Assembly: GCF_900172335.1 (NCBI RefSeq) | Contig: NZ_FWFX01000001.1 | Location: forward strand, 1-64,000 | Source: Roseovarius albus | GTDB taxonomy: Bacteria > Pseudomonadota > Alphaproteobacteria > Rhodobacterales > Rhodobacteraceae | DNA: 64,000 bases | Reading direction: 5' to 3' | Part shown: positions 36,871 through 45,966 of the stretch, in pieces | How positions within the stretch are numbered: the first letter of the stretch is position 1 | How the letters are laid out: every line of letters begins with the position of its first letter | Notes under the pieces: generated by a model | What the model was told of the DNA's origin: nothing | Seen by the model: only the letters and a program-made list of their open reading frames with translations | Database searches by the model: none | Made by a program: the position numbers and the translations under genes

Positions 36871-38514
36871 TTAGACCAGACGCGAGGTTTCCACCGCGGC
36901 GCGCACGAAATCAGCAAAGAGCGGGTGCGGCGCGAAGGGTTTGGATTTCAGTTCGGGGTGGAACTGAACCCCGATGAACCATGGGTGATCTTCCCATTCG
37001 ACAATCTCGGGTAGGCGTCCGTCTGGTGACATGCCTGAGAACTTCAGCCCGCACTCTTCGAGTTGCTTGCGGTATTTGACGTCCACCTCATATCGGTGGC
37101 GGTGACGTTCATCGATGGCAGTGGTGCCATAAGCCTGCGCGACCTTGGAGCCTTCTGCCAGTGTGGCGTTGTACGCGCCCAGACGCATGGTGCCGCCTTT
37201 GTCGTCCGAGACCTTGCGCTTGACCTTTTGGTTGCCCTGCACCCATTCCTTGAGGTGGTAAACGACCGGAGTGAAGCGTTTTTTGCCCGCTTCGTGGTCA
37301 AACTCTTCAGATCCGGCGTCGGTAAGCCCGGCCTTGTTGCGGGCGGCTTCGATAACGGCCATTTGCATGCCTAGGCAGATGCCCAGATACGGGATGTTCT
37401 GCTCGCGTGCGAATTGCGCAGCCTTGATCTTACCTTCGGTGCCGCGTTCGCCAAAGCCGCCGGGCACCAGTATGGCGTGGTAGCCTTGCAGGTGGGGGGC
37501 TGGATCTTCGGTATCGAACACCTCGGAGTCGACCCACTCGACCTTGACCTTGACGCGGTTGGCCATGCCGCCGTGAGTCAGGGCCTCTTTGACGGATTTA
37601 TAGGCATCTTCGAGCTGAACGTATTTGCCAACGATGGCGATCTTAACCTCACCCTCGGCGTTTTGGACGCGGTCCATTACGTCGTGCCATTCGCTGAGAT
37701 CCGGACGCGGGGCAGGGGCGATGCCAAAGGCATCCAGCACGGCCTGATCCAGACCTTCGCGGTGATAGGCTAACGGCGCCTCGTAAATTGATTTCAGATC
37801 GTATGCGGCCACGACGCATTCCTTACGCACGTTGCAGAACAGCGCGATCTTTTCGCGTTCTTTTTCGGGGATGGGCTGTTCCGAGCGGCAAACCAATACG
37901 TCAGGCGCGATGCCGATGGATTGCAGTTCTTTGACCGAGTGCTGCGTCGGTTTTGTCTTGAGCTCTCCGCTGGCGGCCAGCCATGGCAGCAGGGTCAGGT
38001 GCATAAAGATGCATTCGCCACGTGGGCGGTCGTGGGAAAACTGGCGAATTGCTTCGAAAAACGGCAAGCCTTCGATGTCGCCGACAGTGCCGCCGATTTC
38101 GCAGAGCATGAAATCAACCTCGTCATCACCAATGGCGATGAAATCTTTGATCTCGTTGGTGACATGGGGGACAACCTGAATGGTTTTGCCCAGATAATCG
38201 CCACGACGCTCGCGCTCGAGCACATTGGAATAAATACGGCCAGAGCTGACCGAGTCGGTCATCCGGGCAGGCACCCCGGTGAAACGTTCGTAATGGCCAA
38301 GGTCTAGATCTGTTTCGGCACCATCATCGGTAATAAACACCTCGCCATGCTCGAACGGGGACATCGTGCCAGGGTCGACATTGAGGTAGGGATCGAGTTT
38401 GCGCAGGCGCACGCTATAGCCGCGGGCCTGCAAAAGCGCACCCAAAGCCGCTGAGGCCAAGCCTTTGCCGAGAGAAGAAACCACACCGCCTGTAATAAAA
38501 ATATATCGTGCCAT
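36871..38514 (-). CDS. pyrG: CTP synthase
   Basis: This is a 547-residue enzyme that makes CTP from UTP, ATP and glutamine. The N-terminal synthetase domain starts [18 protein letters not shown] (P-loop) and has [15 protein letters not shown] and [11 protein letters not shown]. The C-terminal class I glutamine amidotransferase domain has the oxyanion strand [10 protein letters not shown], nucleophile Cys in [10 protein letters not shown] and the catalytic His-Pro-Glu in FHPELKS. Length and all motifs are standard. It is downstream of secG on the same strand after a gap of about 185 bp, a typical alphaproteobacterial order. Confidence 0.98.
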   Translation of the reverse strand: MARYIFITGGVVSSLGKGLASAALGALLQARGYSVRLRKLDPYLNVDPGTMSPFEHGEVFITDDGAETDLDLGHYERFTGVPARMTDSVSSGRIYSNVLERERRGDYLGKTIQVVPHVTNEIKDFIAIGDDEVDFMLCEIGGTVGDIEGLPFFEAIRQFSHDRPRGECIFMHLTLLPWLAASGELKTKPTQHSVKELQSIGIAPDVLVCRSEQPIPEKEREKIALFCNVRKECVVAAYDLKSIYEAPLAYHREGLDQAVLDAFGIAPAPRPDLSEWHDVMDRVQNAEGEVKIAIVGKYVQLEDAYKSVKEALTHGGMANRVKVKVEWVDSEVFDTEDPAPHLQGYHAILVPGGFGERGTEGKIKAAQFAREQNIPYLGICLGMQMAVIEAARNKAGLTDAGSEEFDHEAGKKRFTPVVYHLKEWVQGNQKVKRKVSDDKGGTMRLGAYNATLAEGSKVAQAYGTTAIDERHRHRYEVDVKYRKQLEECGLKFSGMSPDGRLPEIVEWEDHPWFIGVQFHPELKSKPFAPHPLFADFVRAAVETSRLV

Positions 38515-38699
38515 GATCTGGCATCTCCCCCGTGTTTCGATTGTGCGTATCGGCTTGCGATAACGCCTGTTTCGAGTCCTGAAAACACCAAAAAAGGCCT
38601 CAGTACCACGGGACTCGAGCTATATAGGATTCGCGCGAAATGCGCAAGGCGACCGCAAGATGATGTTGCGGTTTACCCGGTGTTCTCTAACCGTAGTGG

Positions 38700-39062
38700 T
38701 TAATCGGCGGTTGGCACCAGCGGTGCGGAATCGTCTGCCGAAGGTGGCAAGAGGCTATCGCTGGCGTCTGGCACTGCTGGTGCAGTTGCCGCTGGCACTG
38801 GAGCATCGGTGATGCGATCCAGTACCGAGCCGCCGCTGGAGTTTTTCGCGGCAATGATGGTCAGCGTGATCGAGGTGGCGAAAATGGCAAAGCCCAACAC
38901 CCAGGTGACTTTACCCAGAGCCGTTGCGGCAGAACGCCCCGCAACAGCACCGCCGCCACCGCCACCCATTCCCAGGCCGCCACCTTCCGAGCGTTGCAAG
39001 AGCACGACGCCAATCAAGGCGAGGGTCAGAAGGAGGTGGATAAGGAGGATGACGTTTTCCAT
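38700..39062 (-). CDS. secG: Preprotein translocase subunit SecG
   Basis: This is a 120-residue protein with two membrane helices (VILLIHLLLTLALIGVVLL and WVLGFAIFATSITLTIIAA) joined by the SecG loop LQRSEGGGLGMGGGG. The C-terminal tail is Ala/Pro/Asp-rich. SecG assists SecYE during protein export. It is divergent from purA and upstream of pyrG. Confidence 0.96.
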   Translation of the reverse strand: MENVILLIHLLLTLALIGVVLLQRSEGGGLGMGGGGGGAVAGRSAATALGKVTWVLGFAIFATSITLTIIAAKNSSGGSVLDRITDAPVPAATAPAVPDASDSLLPPSADDSAPLVPTAD

Positions 39063-39269
39063 CGAAAGCGGCCTGTCAGAAACTGTGGATCAGGGGGCTA
39101 TCTATGCAATTTGCACGCGCCCCGCAACCGGCAATCTGAGGGAATGTGAGACTGCGCAGAAGATAGCCTTTTATACGTTCTTTGTGGACTGCGGCGAATT
39201 AACGGTTTCACTGGGTCGCACAGGTCGCTATACCGGCGCGGGTTTTGACCAAATGCCGAAAGGATCATC

Positions 39270-40565
39270 ATGGCAAATGTCGTCGTCGTAGGCGCCCAGT
39301 GGGGTGACGAGGGAAAAGGCAAGATTGTGGACTGGTTGTCCGAAAGGGCGGATGTGATTGCGCGTTTTCAGGGCGGTCACAACGCGGGCCATACTTTGGT
39401 GATTGACGGCAAGGTTTACAAGCTGAACGCGCTGCCTTCGGGTGTTGTCCGCGGCGGTAAGCTGAGCGTTGTTGGCAACGGTGTGGTGCTGGACCCCTGG
39501 CACTTGGTGAAAGAGATTGAGTCGATCCGGGCGCAGGGTGTGGAGATCACTCCTGAGACGCTGATGATCGCCGAAAACACACCACTGATTCTGCCGATCC
39601 ATGGCGAGTTGGACCGCGCCCGCGAAGAAGCTGCGAGCAAAGGCACAAAGATTGGCACCACTGGCCGGGGAATCGGACCTGCTTATGAGGATAAGGTGGG
39701 TCGCCGGTCGGTGCGCGTTGCGGACCTTGCGGACAAGGCCACATTGGAAGCGCGCGTGGACCGCGCATTGCAGCACCATGATCCGCTGCGCAAAGGTCTG
39801 GGCATCGAAGCCATTGACCGTGATGCACTTGTTGCACAGTTGGAGGAAATTGCGCCACAGATCCTGCAATATGCCGCCCCAGTGTGGAAGGTGATGAGTG
39901 AAAAGCGCAAGGCGGGCAAACGCATCTTGTTTGAGGGGGCGCAGGGCGCGCTGCTGGATATTGATTTTGGCACCTATCCGTTTGTGACCTCGTCCAACGT
40001 GATTGCGGGGCAGGCGGCAACCGGCGTTGGCATGGGACCCGGTGCGATTGATTTTGTGCTAGGTATTGTGAAGGCCTACACCACCCGCGTCGGTGAAGGC
40101 CCGTTCCCGACCGAATTGGACGATGATGATGGTCACCGTCTGGGCACCCGCGGCCATGAGTTTGGCACGGTCACAGGACGTAAGCGTCGTTGTGGCTGGT
40201 TCGATGCGGTTCTGGTGCGTCAGACCTGTGCGACATCTGGCGTCAGCGGGATTTCGTTCACCAAGCTGGACGTGCTGGACGGGTTCGAGACATTGAAAAT
40301 CTGTGTCGCCTATGAGCTGGATGGTGAACGCCTGGATTATCTGCCGACAGCAGCCGAAGAACAGGCGCGTTGCACACCGATCTATGAGGAAATGCCGGGT
40401 TGGAGCGAATCCACGGAAGGCGCGCGCAGCTGGGCCGACCTGCCGGCCAATGCGATCAAATACGTGCGTCGGGTGGAAGAGCTGATCGACTGCCCTGTAG
40501 CACTACTTTCAACCAGCCCGGAGCGGGATGACACCATTCTGGTGACTGACCCGTTTGCGGACTGA
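39270..40565 (+). CDS. purA: Adenylosuccinate synthetase
   Basis: This 431-residue enzyme converts IMP, GTP and aspartate to adenylosuccinate, the first committed step to AMP. It starts [20 protein letters not shown], containing the GTP-binding GDEGKGK loop. GGHNAGHTL is the IMP/GTP site, [13 protein letters not shown] the conserved core and the [12 protein letters not shown] block the base-contact region. AAAGGA precedes the ATG. Its stop overlaps the start of the DUF2842 gene, so both are co-translated. Confidence 0.98.
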   Translation: MANVVVVGAQWGDEGKGKIVDWLSERADVIARFQGGHNAGHTLVIDGKVYKLNALPSGVVRGGKLSVVGNGVVLDPWHLVKEIESIRAQGVEITPETLMIAENTPLILPIHGELDRAREEAASKGTKIGTTGRGIGPAYEDKVGRRSVRVADLADKATLEARVDRALQHHDPLRKGLGIEAIDRDALVAQLEEIAPQILQYAAPVWKVMSEKRKAGKRILFEGAQGALLDIDFGTYPFVTSSNVIAGQAATGVGMGPGAIDFVLGIVKAYTTRVGEGPFPTELDDDDGHRLGTRGHEFGTVTGRKRRCGWFDAVLVRQTCATSGVSGISFTKLDVLDGFETLKICVAYELDGERLDYLPTAAEEQARCTPIYEEMPGWSESTEGARSWADLPANAIKYVRRVEELIDCPVALLSTSPERDDTILVTDPFAD

Positions 40566-40822
40566 TGGCCGATCAAAAGCCTGAAAACAATAAACCGGGC
40601 CTGAGTTACAAGGCCCGGCGGCGCTGGTCGCTGGTCATCCTGCTGATCGGAATGCCGGTCTATATCATAGCTGCCGTAACAATCGTGAACATGCTGGAGC
40701 GGCCATCGATTCTGGTCGAACTGCTGGTCTATGTCGGGTTGGGGATTGTCTGGATTCTGCCGTTCAAGAAGGTGTTTTTGGGGGTCGGTCAGGCCGACCC
40801 TGACGCCGATCCGGACGAATAG
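40565..40822 (+). CDS. DUF2842 membrane protein
   Basis: This is an 85-residue protein with two membrane helices (SLVILLIGMPVYIIAAVTIV and ELLVYVGLGIVWILPF) and the DUF2842 ending PFKKVFLGVGQADPD. The family is nearly confined to alphaproteobacteria and has no known function. It is coupled to purA by an overlapping ATG (one base), a known arrangement in Rhodobacteraceae. Confidence 0.9.
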   Translation: MADQKPENNKPGLSYKARRRWSLVILLIGMPVYIIAAVTIVNMLERPSILVELLVYVGLGIVWILPFKKVFLGVGQADPDADPDE

Positions 40823-40895
40823 CGCGACCTTCCCTTCTGCTACGTGGGCACAGCACGCGACTTGCATAATCTGCGACAGGTCTTAAGGTTAAAGT

Positions 40896-41594
40896 ATGGA
40901 CCTTGGCCGATTTTTTATGTTTCCGTTCCTCATAACACAAGGGCTTTGGGTTGCCTCGAGAGCGATCCAGATGCCGCCCCCTGAAGGGACCCGCGAGGGC
41001 GTCATTGGACAGGGCAAACCTCTGCGTCTGTTGATTGTCGGAGACAGTTCCGCCGAAGGGGTCGGAGTATCACATCAAGCGCAGGCCTTGTCTGGACGCA
41101 CGGTTGATCGATTAGCACAGGAATTCGAAGTGCACTGGCGGGTGATTGCCGAAACCGGAGCCACGGCAAGGGATACGGCGCAGCGGTTGCGCGAGACGGA
41201 AGCCGGGGAGTTTGACGTGGCGATCACGGCGCTGGGGGTGAACGATTCCAAGAACGGCGTCGGGACTGAAGCCTGGCAGGCACATTATAAGGATGTGTTT
41301 GCGGTACTTCAGGAAAAGTTCAGCGTGCAGCATATCCTGGCCTGTGGAATACCGCCGTTGCAGAGTTTTCCGTTGCTGCCAAATCCCCTGCGCAGCGTTC
41401 TGGAGTGGCGGGCCCGACACTTTGAGACGCTGTTGTTGGGGATGATTGCTGCGGATGACCGGGCGACATTCCTGCCAATGCCAGCGCGTCTGAACCCGAC
41501 GCAGATGGCTGAAGACGGGTTTCATCCGGGGCCAAAAATCTATGATACATGGGGTGCCAAGGCGGCCAAGGCGGTTGAAGGGATGCTGCGTTAG
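40896..41594 (+). CDS. SGNH/GDSL-family hydrolase
   Basis: This is a 232-residue esterase-like protein. The nucleophile Ser lies in LLIVGDSSAEGVGVS (a GDS-type motif). Block III has ALGVNDSKNG with the oxyanion Asn, and the catalytic Asp and His are in AEDGFHPGPKIYD. It has an N-terminal hydrophobic stretch (FFMFPFLITQGLWVAS) that could anchor it. The substrate is unknown; relatives cleave acyl esters. It stands alone, convergent with the CoxL-like gene 20 bp away. Confidence 0.88.
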   Translation: MDLGRFFMFPFLITQGLWVASRAIQMPPPEGTREGVIGQGKPLRLLIVGDSSAEGVGVSHQAQALSGRTVDRLAQEFEVHWRVIAETGATARDTAQRLRETEAGEFDVAITALGVNDSKNGVGTEAWQAHYKDVFAVLQEKFSVQHILACGIPPLQSFPLLPNPLRSVLEWRARHFETLLLGMIAADDRATFLPMPARLNPTQMAEDGFHPGPKIYDTWGAKAAKAVEGMLR

Positions 41595-41614
41595 AGGCCT
41601 TTTGTGATGGTCTT

Positions 41615-43903
41615 TCAGGAATGTTTATGCAGCACATTCCAGATGCGTTCTGGCGTACACGGCATATCTAAAGTGTGTACACCTTGGCCCCAGAGCGCAT
41701 CCATGACCGCGTTGGCGACCGCAGCGACCGAGCCAACGGTTCCCGCTTCTCCGCAGCCTTTTACACCCATTGCATTCGCCGTGGATGGCACGGGTTCATT
41801 CATGAATTTGAACATTGGCAGATTGTCTGCGCGTGGCATTGCGTAGTCCATGAAGCTGGCCGAGAGCAACTGCCCATTTTCGTCAAACACCGTGCGCTCC
41901 AGCAACGCCTGACCAATGCCCTGAGCACAGCCGCCGTGGACCTGCCCTTCGACCAGGACGGGGTTAATCAGATTGCCGAAATCACTGACCACTGAATACC
42001 GCTCAAGTGTCGCCAAGCCGGTTTCGGGATCAAGTTCGATTTCAGCCACATGCGCGCCATTCGGAAAGGCCCAATTCTCAATGATCCCGATGCCCTCAAT
42101 GCGTAACAGATCCGCCTCACCGACCGTTCGCATGATTTCGGCAGCTTCAAGCATCGAAAGTGTTAAATTTGAACCTGAGGCCCGAAAGGAACCGCCGCCA
42201 AATTCGACGGTGTCGGGCGCCACTTGTAAATGTTCGACAACGAAAGGGTGAAAGGTTTCAACCACGTTCGCAATGGTGGCCAGCGCGGCATTTCCCACCG
42301 TCGTGATTGAACTTGACCCCCCGGTACCCACCCCGCTACCGGTTTTGTCACTATCCCCTTGAACGACGACAATCCGATCTTCTGGAATGCCTGATTGGTC
42401 AGACAAAAACTGCGCATAGGCGCTTTCGTGGCCTTGGCCCGCTGATTGTGACGGCACGGAGAAAATAACTCGCCCGTCGTTCAGAAATTGCAGGTGCGTG
42501 CTGATCTTTTCATTGCCGATTGCATTCATGACGTAATAGCTCAGGCCGATCCCGCGAAGGCACCCTTTGGCTTCGCTGGCGGCCCTTCTTTTGGCAAAGC
42601 CCGATACATCCGCCATGTCTTCGGCTTGGTTCAGGACCTGATCGTAATTCGCCGGGTCATATTCTTCCCCCATTGGAGTGACATAAGGGAATTGGTCAGG
42701 CTGAATGAAATTGCGACGTCGCAGCTCCCATGGATCTACGCCGAGCTCGCGTGCAGCGTAATCCATCATCCGTTCCAGAACGTAAATCGCTTCAGCACGC
42801 CCTGCACCTCGGTAGGCATCCGTCTGCGCCGTGTTGGTGTAGATGCCTGTCGCGCTCAGGTGACAGGTTGGCGTGCGATAGGCACCGGATAAAACCATCG
42901 CAAAATAGTCTGTTTGGATGAGTTGGCCCAGATCGCTGTTGTAAGCACCCAAATTGAAGCGTGTGTCCACGCGGTACCCAAGCAGCCGGTAGTTTTCATC
43001 AAAGGCCAGTTCGGCATCGTGTTCCAGATCACGTGCGCCGGTGTCGGTGAGCATTGCTTCAACACGTTCGGACATCCAGCGTACAGGATGATCCAAAACC
43101 CGGACCGCATGCGCCAGCAGGAGTGGTTCGGGATATGACATCGCTTTCATGCCAAAGCCGCCGCCGACATCAGGTGTGGTGACCCTGATATGATCAGCCT
43201 TCATGCCAAGAATGTCGCTGATTGAATCTTTGAGGTCCTGCACACCCTGTCCATTGAACGCCAGATGCACGCCCTCGCCTGCAGGTTCTGCGAAACACCC
43301 TCTTGGTTCCAGGGAATTGACAGTGACCCGGTGATTGCGAACGGTTTTGGAAACTCTGTGGGCGGCCTGAGAAAATGCGGAGTGCGTGGCAGTATCGTCG
43401 CCTGCGGACCAAGTGAAGGCGCAATTGTTCGGGGCCTCTCTATGTATTGGTTCCCCGCCTTCGGAAAGACACATGTGTGCGGGCAATTCTTCGTGCTCGA
43501 ATTCAATCGCCTCGCAGGCATCTTTTGCCAGTTGCAGTGTAGTGGCCACGACCAGTGCAATAGGCTCTCCGACAAAGCGAACTTTCCTTTCGGCGAGTAA
43601 GGAGCGTCTGGGAGCGGTGCCCTGGGTTCCGTCGGGGCACTCCACCACTTCAGAAGATAAGCCTTTGGAAATGCCGGCTGCATGCAGATCATCCGCATCC
43701 AAAACCAAATGCACGCCTTGCTGATTGCGCGCGTCCGACAAGTTCAGCGCGACGATTTTGGCATGCGCGAAGGGAGATCGAAAAAAACAGGCGTACAGTG
43801 CGTCGGAGGGGGCGATATTATCGACAAAGGTCCCATTCCCGCGAAGCAACCTGTCGTCTTCTCGTCGAGACCATTGGCCGTGGCTTCCAAATTTCTGCAT
43901 TGA
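41615..43903 (-). CDS. Form II CO-dehydrogenase-like molybdopterin subunit (xanthine dehydrogenase family)
   Basis: This protein has 762 residues from the ATG at 43903; the frame is open to 43957. It is the large molybdenum-cofactor subunit of the CoxL/xanthine dehydrogenase family, with the N-terminal domain GDNAPSDALYACFFRSPFAHA-like start and the cofactor-binding domain. The active-site loop reads AYRGAGRAEA, the form II signature, rather than the AYRCSFR of true CO oxidisers. QSAGQGHESAYAQFLSD and VKGCGEAGTVGSVAAVANAV contact the cofactor; the latter Glu is the expected catalytic residue. The FAD (CoxM) and 2Fe-2S (CoxS) subunits are absent from the neighbourhood. The substrate is unknown, probably an aldehyde or N-heterocycle. 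Confidence 0.88.
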   Translation of the reverse strand, partial: SMQKFGSHGQWSRREDDRLLRGNGTFVDNIAPSDALYACFFRSPFAHAKIVALNLSDARNQQGVHLVLDADDLHAAGISKGLSSEVVECPDGTQGTAPRRSLLAERKVRFVGEPIALVVATTLQLAKDACEAIEFEHEELPAHMCLSEGGEPIHREAPNNCAFTWSAGDDTATHSAFSQAAHRVSKTVRNHRVTVNSLEPRGCFAEPAGEGVHLAFNGQGVQDLKDSISDILGMKADHIRVTTPDVGGGFGMKAMSYPEPLLLAHAVRVLDHPVRWMSERVEAMLTDTGARDLEHDAELAFDENYRLLGYRVDTRFNLGAYNSDLGQLIQTDYFAMVLSGAYRTPTCHLSATGIYTNTAQTDAYRGAGRAEAIYVLERMMDYAARELGVDPWELRRRNFIQPDQFPYVTPMGEEYDPANYDQVLNQAEDMADVSGFAKRRAASEAKGCLRGIGLSYYVMNAIGNEKISTHLQFLNDGRVIFSVPSQSAGQGHESAYAQFLSDQSGIPEDRIVVVQGDSDKTGSGVGTGGSSSITTVGNAALATIANVVETFHPFVVEHLQVAPDTVEFGGGSFRASGSNLTLSMLEAAEIMRTVGEADLLRIEGIGIIENWAFPNGAHVAEIELDPETGLATLERYSVVSDFGNLINPVLVEGQVHGGCAQGIGQALLERTVFDENGQLLSASFMDYAMPRADNLPMFKFMNEPVPSTANAMGVKGCGEAGTVGSVAAVANAVMDALWGQGVHTLDMPCTPERIWNVLHKHS

Positions 43904-44044
43904 GTTTTCCAACAAGAGTACAAGCGTATAAGAGCGGTTCCTAATGGTATACCACAAACTGAATTCATGCTCGTCCGCATCTTTGCGCGCATTCAGGCAC
44001 CGCGACTGGTCTTTCAGGTGGGGATATGGTGCGCCAGAGCGCAG

Positions 44045-44470
44045 CTAGGTTGTTGCCTGACACCCCTCCTTGAGGGTCACCCAGATCAGTTCGATCGGGT
44101 TTTCGCCCATATTTATCGATTCGTGGTCTTCGGCGAGAGAGACCGGGCCGTACCAGCCAATGGACCCGGCGGGATAAGAGCCGGTACTGGTCTGATCGCC
44201 AAAGCGGGATTTCCAATGGGCGTCGGTCAGGTGGATATAGAGCTGATTGGCGGGGTGGGCATGGACGCCCTCCCATTGGTCGGGCGGGAAGGTGAAATGC
44301 TGCACCACGACCTTGTCATTTTCCAATAAAAGCTTGCCGGGAATGTTGGGGTAGGTCTGCAGGCAGGTGCCGTAACTGGCCTGGGTTTGGTATGTCTGAA
44401 AGAGCCACAGCCCGGCGGCACCGGTGAGAGCACCCAGTATCATACCAGATAGGAACGTGGATTTGGACAT
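44045..44470 (-). CDS. Membrane-anchored cupin-like protein
   Basis: This is a 141-residue protein with an N-terminal anchor (FLSGMILGALTGAAGLWLF) and a cupin-type beta barrel. FPPDQWEGVHAHPANQLYIHL carries the H-x-H pair and the later strand, and GSIGWYGPVSLAEDHESINMGENPIELIWVTL supplies the Glu-His and closing strands; the motif is spread over separate stretches. It probably sits in the periplasm and may bind a metal. Function and substrate are unknown. It precedes, on the opposite strand, the DSD1 gene. Confidence 0.75.
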   Translation of the reverse strand: MSKSTFLSGMILGALTGAAGLWLFQTYQTQASYGTCLQTYPNIPGKLLLENDKVVVQHFTFPPDQWEGVHAHPANQLYIHLTDAHWKSRFGDQTSTGSYPAGSIGWYGPVSLAEDHESINMGENPIELIWVTLKEGCQATT

Positions 44471-44590
44471 GAGGTCGGTTCCGCTGTTTTGTGTCGTGGG
44501 GTTATGATAGGGGAAAGCAGAGTTTCAACCAAATCCTGTTAAAATGTGCGCCTGCGGCGCGCAGGTTTATCTCGTTGTTGGCCTTTGGCC

Positions 44591-44639
44591 TCCGCCTCGG
44601 GGGATTGCCTCCGGCGGAGGTATTTATGGTCAGATGAAA
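44591..44639. repeat. REP-like palindromic intergenic repeat
   Basis: CCGCCTCGGGGGATTGCCTCC is followed by GGCGGAGGTATTTATGG and the tail GTCAGATGAAA. The inner GCCTCCGGCGGAGG is a short dyad. A diverged copy lies at 45908-45953. Elements of this look (CCTCCGGCGGGGG-TATTT) recur in Rhodobacteraceae intergenic DNA. Confidence 0.55.
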
Positions 44640-44709
44640 GGGGTGGACTGGAGCAGCGAATAGATCAGTATGCGTACCAGTGTTTGGGTCGATATCGAGG
44701 GAGTTGGCT

Positions 44710-45858
44710 GTGGTTGAGTTGAAATCCGAACTTGCGGCGTTGCAGACGCCGGCGCTGATCTTGGACGAGCGGAAAATGATGCGCAATGTCCTTCGTTTGG
44801 AGGACCGCATTCGGCCGCATGGCGTATCGCTGCGACCACATCTGAAGACCGTCAAATCTATTGAGGTTGCCCGTAGGATCTTGCCGGAGGGTTTCGGCCC
44901 GGTGACGGTGTCGACGCTGAATGAAGCCGAACAGTTTGCTGCTGCAGGTGTGCGCGACATTATCTATAGCGTAGGGATTGCGGCGCAGAAGCTGGACCGG
45001 GTGGTGGATGTCCGGGCGCGTGGGTGCGATCTGTCGGTCATTCTTGATAATCTGGATCAGGCGCGGGCGGTGGCGGAAGCGTCTGCCAGGAACGGCATGG
45101 CCATCCCGGCATTGATTGAGCTGGATTGCGATGATCATCGCAGTGGCGTTGCTCCCGATGATCCACTGCTTCTGGAGCTTGGCACGGTTCTGCACAACAG
45201 CGCGGCAGAATTGCGTGGTGTCTTGACCCATGCTGGCGAGAGTTATGAAGTTTACGGTCGCGAGGCTCACGCCGGATGCGCAGAGGTGGAGCGCCGGGCC
45301 GCCGTTGTTGCAGCCGAGCGACTGCGGGCGGCCGGGTTGCCGTGCCCGGTGGTCAGTGTTGGCTCGACCCCGACTGCGCATGCCTTGACTTGTTTTGATG
45401 GGCTGACCGAAGTGCGCGCAGGGGTGTTTACTTTCTTTGATCTGTTCCAAGCGGGCATTGGGGTGTGCGAGATGGATGATATTGCCATTTCGGTGCTGAC
45501 AACGGTGATTGGCCATCAGAAAAACAAGGGTTGGGCCATTACCGATGCCGGTTGGATGGCGATGTCACGGGATCGTGGCTCGGCGGGGCAAAGGGTTGAT
45601 CAGGGCTATGGTCTGGTGTGCGACATGGAGGGCAGAGTTTTGCCGGATTTGATTGTCCTCAAGGCCAATCAGGAACACGGCATCATTGCTCCGCGTCCGG
45701 GGAGCGGTGCAACGTTGCCCGAATTTCCAGTTGGTACCATGTTGCGGATTTTGCCCAACCATGCCTGTGCCACTGCAGCGCAGTACGACCGATATCATGT
45801 GATTCCCGAAGATCCAGATGTGCCGCTCACCGAGTGGTCGCGGTTCGGCGGCTGGTAG
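44710..45858 (+). CDS. DSD1-family PLP enzyme (D-serine dehydratase / D-threonine aldolase-like)
   Basis: This protein has about 382 residues from a GTG at 44710, which follows AGGGAG; an earlier GTG at 44680 lacks an SD. It is a fold-type III PLP enzyme. LRPHLKTVKS near residue 36 holds the cofactor lysine, and the alanine-racemase-like N-terminal barrel has the GGSTPTA-like VSVGSTPTAH. The C-terminal domain carries PNHACATAAQYDRYHV. The H-x-C pair is the zinc-site pattern of eukaryotic-type D-serine dehydratase, whereas D-threonine aldolases have H-x-D. The substrate is therefore likely a D-3-hydroxy amino acid, D-serine being favoured. It is flanked by repeat elements on both sides. Confidence 0.82.
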   Translation: MVELKSELAALQTPALILDERKMMRNVLRLEDRIRPHGVSLRPHLKTVKSIEVARRILPEGFGPVTVSTLNEAEQFAAAGVRDIIYSVGIAAQKLDRVVDVRARGCDLSVILDNLDQARAVAEASARNGMAIPALIELDCDDHRSGVAPDDPLLLELGTVLHNSAAELRGVLTHAGESYEVYGREAHAGCAEVERRAAVVAAERLRAAGLPCPVVSVGSTPTAHALTCFDGLTEVRAGVFTFFDLFQAGIGVCEMDDIAISVLTTVIGHQKNKGWAITDAGWMAMSRDRGSAGQRVDQGYGLVCDMEGRVLPDLIVLKANQEHGIIAPRPGSGATLPEFPVGTMLRILPNHACATAAQYDRYHVIPEDPDVPLTEWSRFGGW

Positions 45859-45907
45859 GTACGTGGGTACACTGCGCGCAGGATGTCTCTTTGTCGAGTT
45901 TTGGACA

Positions 45908-45953
45908 CCGCCTCGGGTTTGCCTTCGGCAGGCGTAACGGCGGTCAGATGAAA
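45908..45953. repeat. Diverged copy of the REP-like repeat
   Basis: CCGCCTCGGGTTTGCCTTCGG is followed by CAGGCGTAACGGCG and GTCAGATGAAA. It shares the ordered segments of the element at 44591-44639, at about 60-70 percent identity by eye. The two flank the DSD1 gene. Confidence 0.45.
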
Positions 45954-45966
45954 CTGACGGAATGCG

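Noticed and set aside
38515..38699. A tRNA-like stretch between secG and pyrG (a CGAGTCCCGTGGTACT region on the minus strand).
   Set aside because: No acceptor stem, anticodon arm or T-loop can be folded. Some bacteria have a tRNA-Leu near secG, but it is absent here.
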